Positions 61,549 through 64,000 of a DNA stretch of 64,000 bases are shown piece after piece. A model generated the notes under the pieces. It was not told the origin of the DNA, did not search any database, and saw nothing but the letters and a program-made list of their open reading frames with translations. Position numbers and translations under genes: made by a program. Each line of letters starts with the position of its first letter. Position 1 is the stretch's first letter. The stretch lies in contig JAPXFY010000031.1 of the NCBI GenBank assembly GCA_030674185.1, forward strand, positions 1,007,479 to 1,071,478, read 5' to 3'. Source of the DNA: Monoplex corrugatus (taxonomy: Eukaryota; Mollusca; Gastropoda; Littorinimorpha; Ranellidae).

Positions 61549-62029
61549 CGCAGACATTTGAATGGAATACAGGAAATTCAGATTGAAGCCAACATTCTCT
61601 CTGACATTTGGCATCATCAGTGTTTACCTTCACAGTTAAAACACTAATACAGAGAAGACTTAAGACGTAGCCATAATTAACATGACTTTGCTTTTGGAGC
61701 TGAAGACCAAACCCATTATAAAAATGTCTGACGTTTAAGTTTTAAAGCCAAGCTGATAAGCCATGCCACCAGTGGCCATTTTCTTGACAACGTATAAGCA
61801 GCCACAATTACGCATAACAAAACGATAGGGCTACATGTAAACCAAGCAAAACAACAACCAAACGCTTCATGCTGTCGCAGGCATCCCTCATGATACAGGA
61901 CAAATATCGTCTAATAATGAACATTGTTTTATGCAGCATGGCAAATTCATTGCTCGTTTTTCCTTTCAGAAATACTGATTGAAGAACTAATCAAGTGAAT
62001 TCAGAAGATATGCATAAGGTGATCACAAA
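61549..62029. other. Unassigned sequence
   Basis: Unique DNA, no recognisable gene or RNA. Confidence 0.5.
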
Positions 62030-62155
62030 TACACACAAAGACACAAACAGACACACACACACGTGTACACAAACGTAAACACATGGACAAGCAAACACAG
62101 AGAGAGACAGACAGACAGAGAGGGAGGGCAGAGAGAGAGTCAGAGAGAGAGAGAG
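62030..62155. repeat. CA-rich then GA-rich low-complexity tract
   Basis: (ca)n-like sequence to about 62095, then gaga/gaca repeats. Confidence 0.9.
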
Positions 62156-63415
62156 AATTAAATACTGTTTTTCTATAAATACGCCCTCTATGTCTATATT
62201 TGTGTGTGTCTGATTCGAGTTTACTTGAACGCTGGTATTCGCTTTGATTCAGATTATCGTTTTTACGAGACAAAACGTGGGAAAACCACACAAGACACCC
62301 TGACATGTAGGATTACGTATTTTGACAGCCTGAGTCTGCTTGTCTATCATTACGTCTGTCACTGTTCATATCTTATGTTCATGGTTTGAAAAAAAAAATG
62401 ATCTGGAACATGTTATGTTTTTTCTGAGAATCTAAAGCATGTTAAAACAAGACATGAAGAGACAACAATAATTATTGTTTTCTAAAACAGTGTTATAGCG
62501 ATGAAACTCAAAAAGCAGGGTGTTGTCAAGTTGTTTCTAAAATCAAAAGACTTTCATAACTTACGTACGACGCAACGTTTACCTGTAGAAAGAACAGCGT
62601 GCAAAGATAACATTATAGCGGTAAATTGTTGGAAGGTTTAGTGATACTAGGATAATTCAGCCTATGGTTTTACATGTGTGAGAGTCAGTGTGCGTATAGC
62701 GCACTGCATCATGATAAGAAGCATGCAACTCGCTTAACTGCTGAAAGTATGTAGAAGATCGCCAGTGCGTTAATCAAACAAAGAGAACTGATGTTAAGTA
62801 AGCAGCTCAAACAGAAGCCACTAGTTTTCTGAAGAAGAAACACAACAGTACAGTCATTCTGATCGGTAGTGGAATAGAAAACCACCAGACATGGAAAAGT
62901 AAATACATGGTGGAAAGGTCCACACATACAGTCAGGATTAACAACGAAATGTTAACATGAACTAGTAGTAAAAGAAAATCAATTGATGAGCGCTCAGCAT
63001 GTGAGGTTAGTGACTTGGATGCAAGGTACTTGTGAGAATGTTCGTAATCAGTAAAAAAGGAACACAAACTGCACAGCATCATATCATTGACTGCCAGACA
63101 ATAAATCAAGCGACTTGTCAGTGATGAAAATGTTATTGTTGCTGCTCGTGCTACGACTGTACCTTGACATAAATCCTGTGTGTAATTCCCGGTTCACTAT
63201 AATATCATCTTTGTCGGTCTGTTTGTCATTGTAACCAACATGTCATGACATAAATCATGGATATTCACTGTACTATTTAAAACATTTTCTCTTGATTTAT
63301 GGCATGATTCCAGCTTGAAGAAAAGTTTTCTTTTTTCAGACAGAGAGGGGGAGGGGATAATGGGCATATGATATGTTTTCTTAGAAAATTATATTCATTT
63401 ATGATTGAGAAAATA
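62156..63415. other. Unassigned sequence
   Basis: Mostly unique. The segment near 62210-62260 (gtttacttgaacgctggtat) faintly resembles the inverted outer part of the foldback family. Minus-strand frames near 62709-63109 are open for up to 100 codons but hydrophobic and unrecognised. Confidence 0.45.
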
Positions 63416-63419
63416 TATA

Positions 63420-63445
63420 CGTGTGCGTGCGTGCGTGCTTGTGTA

Positions 63446-63521
<76 letters not shown>

Positions 63522-63522
63522 G
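63420..63522. repeat. (GT)n microsatellite
   Basis: gtgcgtgcgt, then a perfect (GT)n run. Confidence 0.97.
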
Positions 63523-64000
63523 TGCGTACTATCGCGCGTGCGTGTTTGTGTGTACAAGCCATGCTTTTATTAATAATCTCAGAGAGCTTCTGTCAGTAGA
63601 TAGTGATACTCCTGGCGAGAAAAGGTGAATAGAATTCAGCAGCGTATATGTTTAACGCACATAATCTGGGCTGGTATGCAATTGCTTCTGACAGCCTCAA
63701 CACTCCACAGAGAGTGAGCTAGGCCTGTCTTTAGTATTGGAGAAAATCAATGACTACTACCTCTTCTTACATGCTTTATCTGTTTGCTGCCTGACGATTT
63801 CAAGATGAAATGTGCGCCACGATCTCTTTATGTGTACATCGGCTATTTGGAAATGAAAAGCGAGACAGTAAAAGAGACCAACAGAACATAAACAGCTAGA
63901 TAGATTCTGTATAGAATTATGATAAGTAGCCTTACCAAAGTTTGACAGTGTTAAGTTATTGAAGAGTTAATTTGGAGCTTATTATCTTAAGGACGTGAAG
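63523..64000. other. Unassigned sequence
   Basis: Unique AT-rich DNA to the window end, no recognisable feature. Confidence 0.5.

Overview
The window is animal nuclear DNA. It carries several clades of non-LTR retrotransposon (LINE), a tRNA-derived SINE, many long satellite arrays, very abundant (CA/GT)n microsatellites, and a C2H2 zinc-finger gene remnant with intron-type splice signals. No bacterial operons, rRNA or CRISPR arrays are present. The mix of RTE-like LINEs with (TGA)n tails, L2/CR1-like LINEs ending in gcgctatataaat, and massive GT microsatellites suggests a marine invertebrate, most likely a mollusc and perhaps a gastropod. This is an inference; no species-diagnostic gene is present.

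Layout. 1-8.2 kb: a 12-bp satellite (gactacacagag type) with a LINE-A fragment before it and a 5'-truncated LINE-A inserted at its right edge. 8.2-10.6 kb: a foldback element, an L2/CR1-like LINE end, a 70-bp tandem repeat and CA repeats. 10.6-18.8 kb: a 31-bp satellite with higher-order structure, split by a 2.3-kb LINE-A. 18.9-20.9 kb: an L2/CR1-like LINE end and microsatellites. 20.9-24.9 kb: a 19-22-bp T-rich satellite holding a 117-bp LINE-B stub. 24.9-29 kb: a decayed I-like LINE with RNase H, a foldback element, and an L2/CR1-like LINE end. 29.07-33.07 kb: a nearly complete LINE-C. 34.3-36.3 kb: a broken zinc-finger gene with two LINE pieces inside it. 36.3-45.85 kb: a 46/41-bp satellite that reads directly out of the last zinc finger. 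46.7-51 kb: 42-, 65- and 60-bp tandem arrays. 51.3-52.3 kb: a SINE and a LINE-A fragment. 53.17-56.36 kb: a full-length LINE-B with target-site duplication. 56.4-61.1 kb: further tandem repeats, a possible terminal exon, and a 360-bp near-perfect foldback hairpin. 61.1-64 kb: mostly unassigned DNA with microsatellites.

No gene here is convincingly intact. The LINE reading frames are the only long, recognisable proteins, and all are broken by frameshifts, stops or 5' truncation. About half of the window is tandemly repeated. The most interesting signal is the 46-bp satellite, whose monomer matches the 3' end of a zinc-finger coding region immediately upstream. This suggests that a satellite arose from exon sequence. 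The long open frames across the satellites follow from units divisible by three, or from two-letter repeats, and are not genes.
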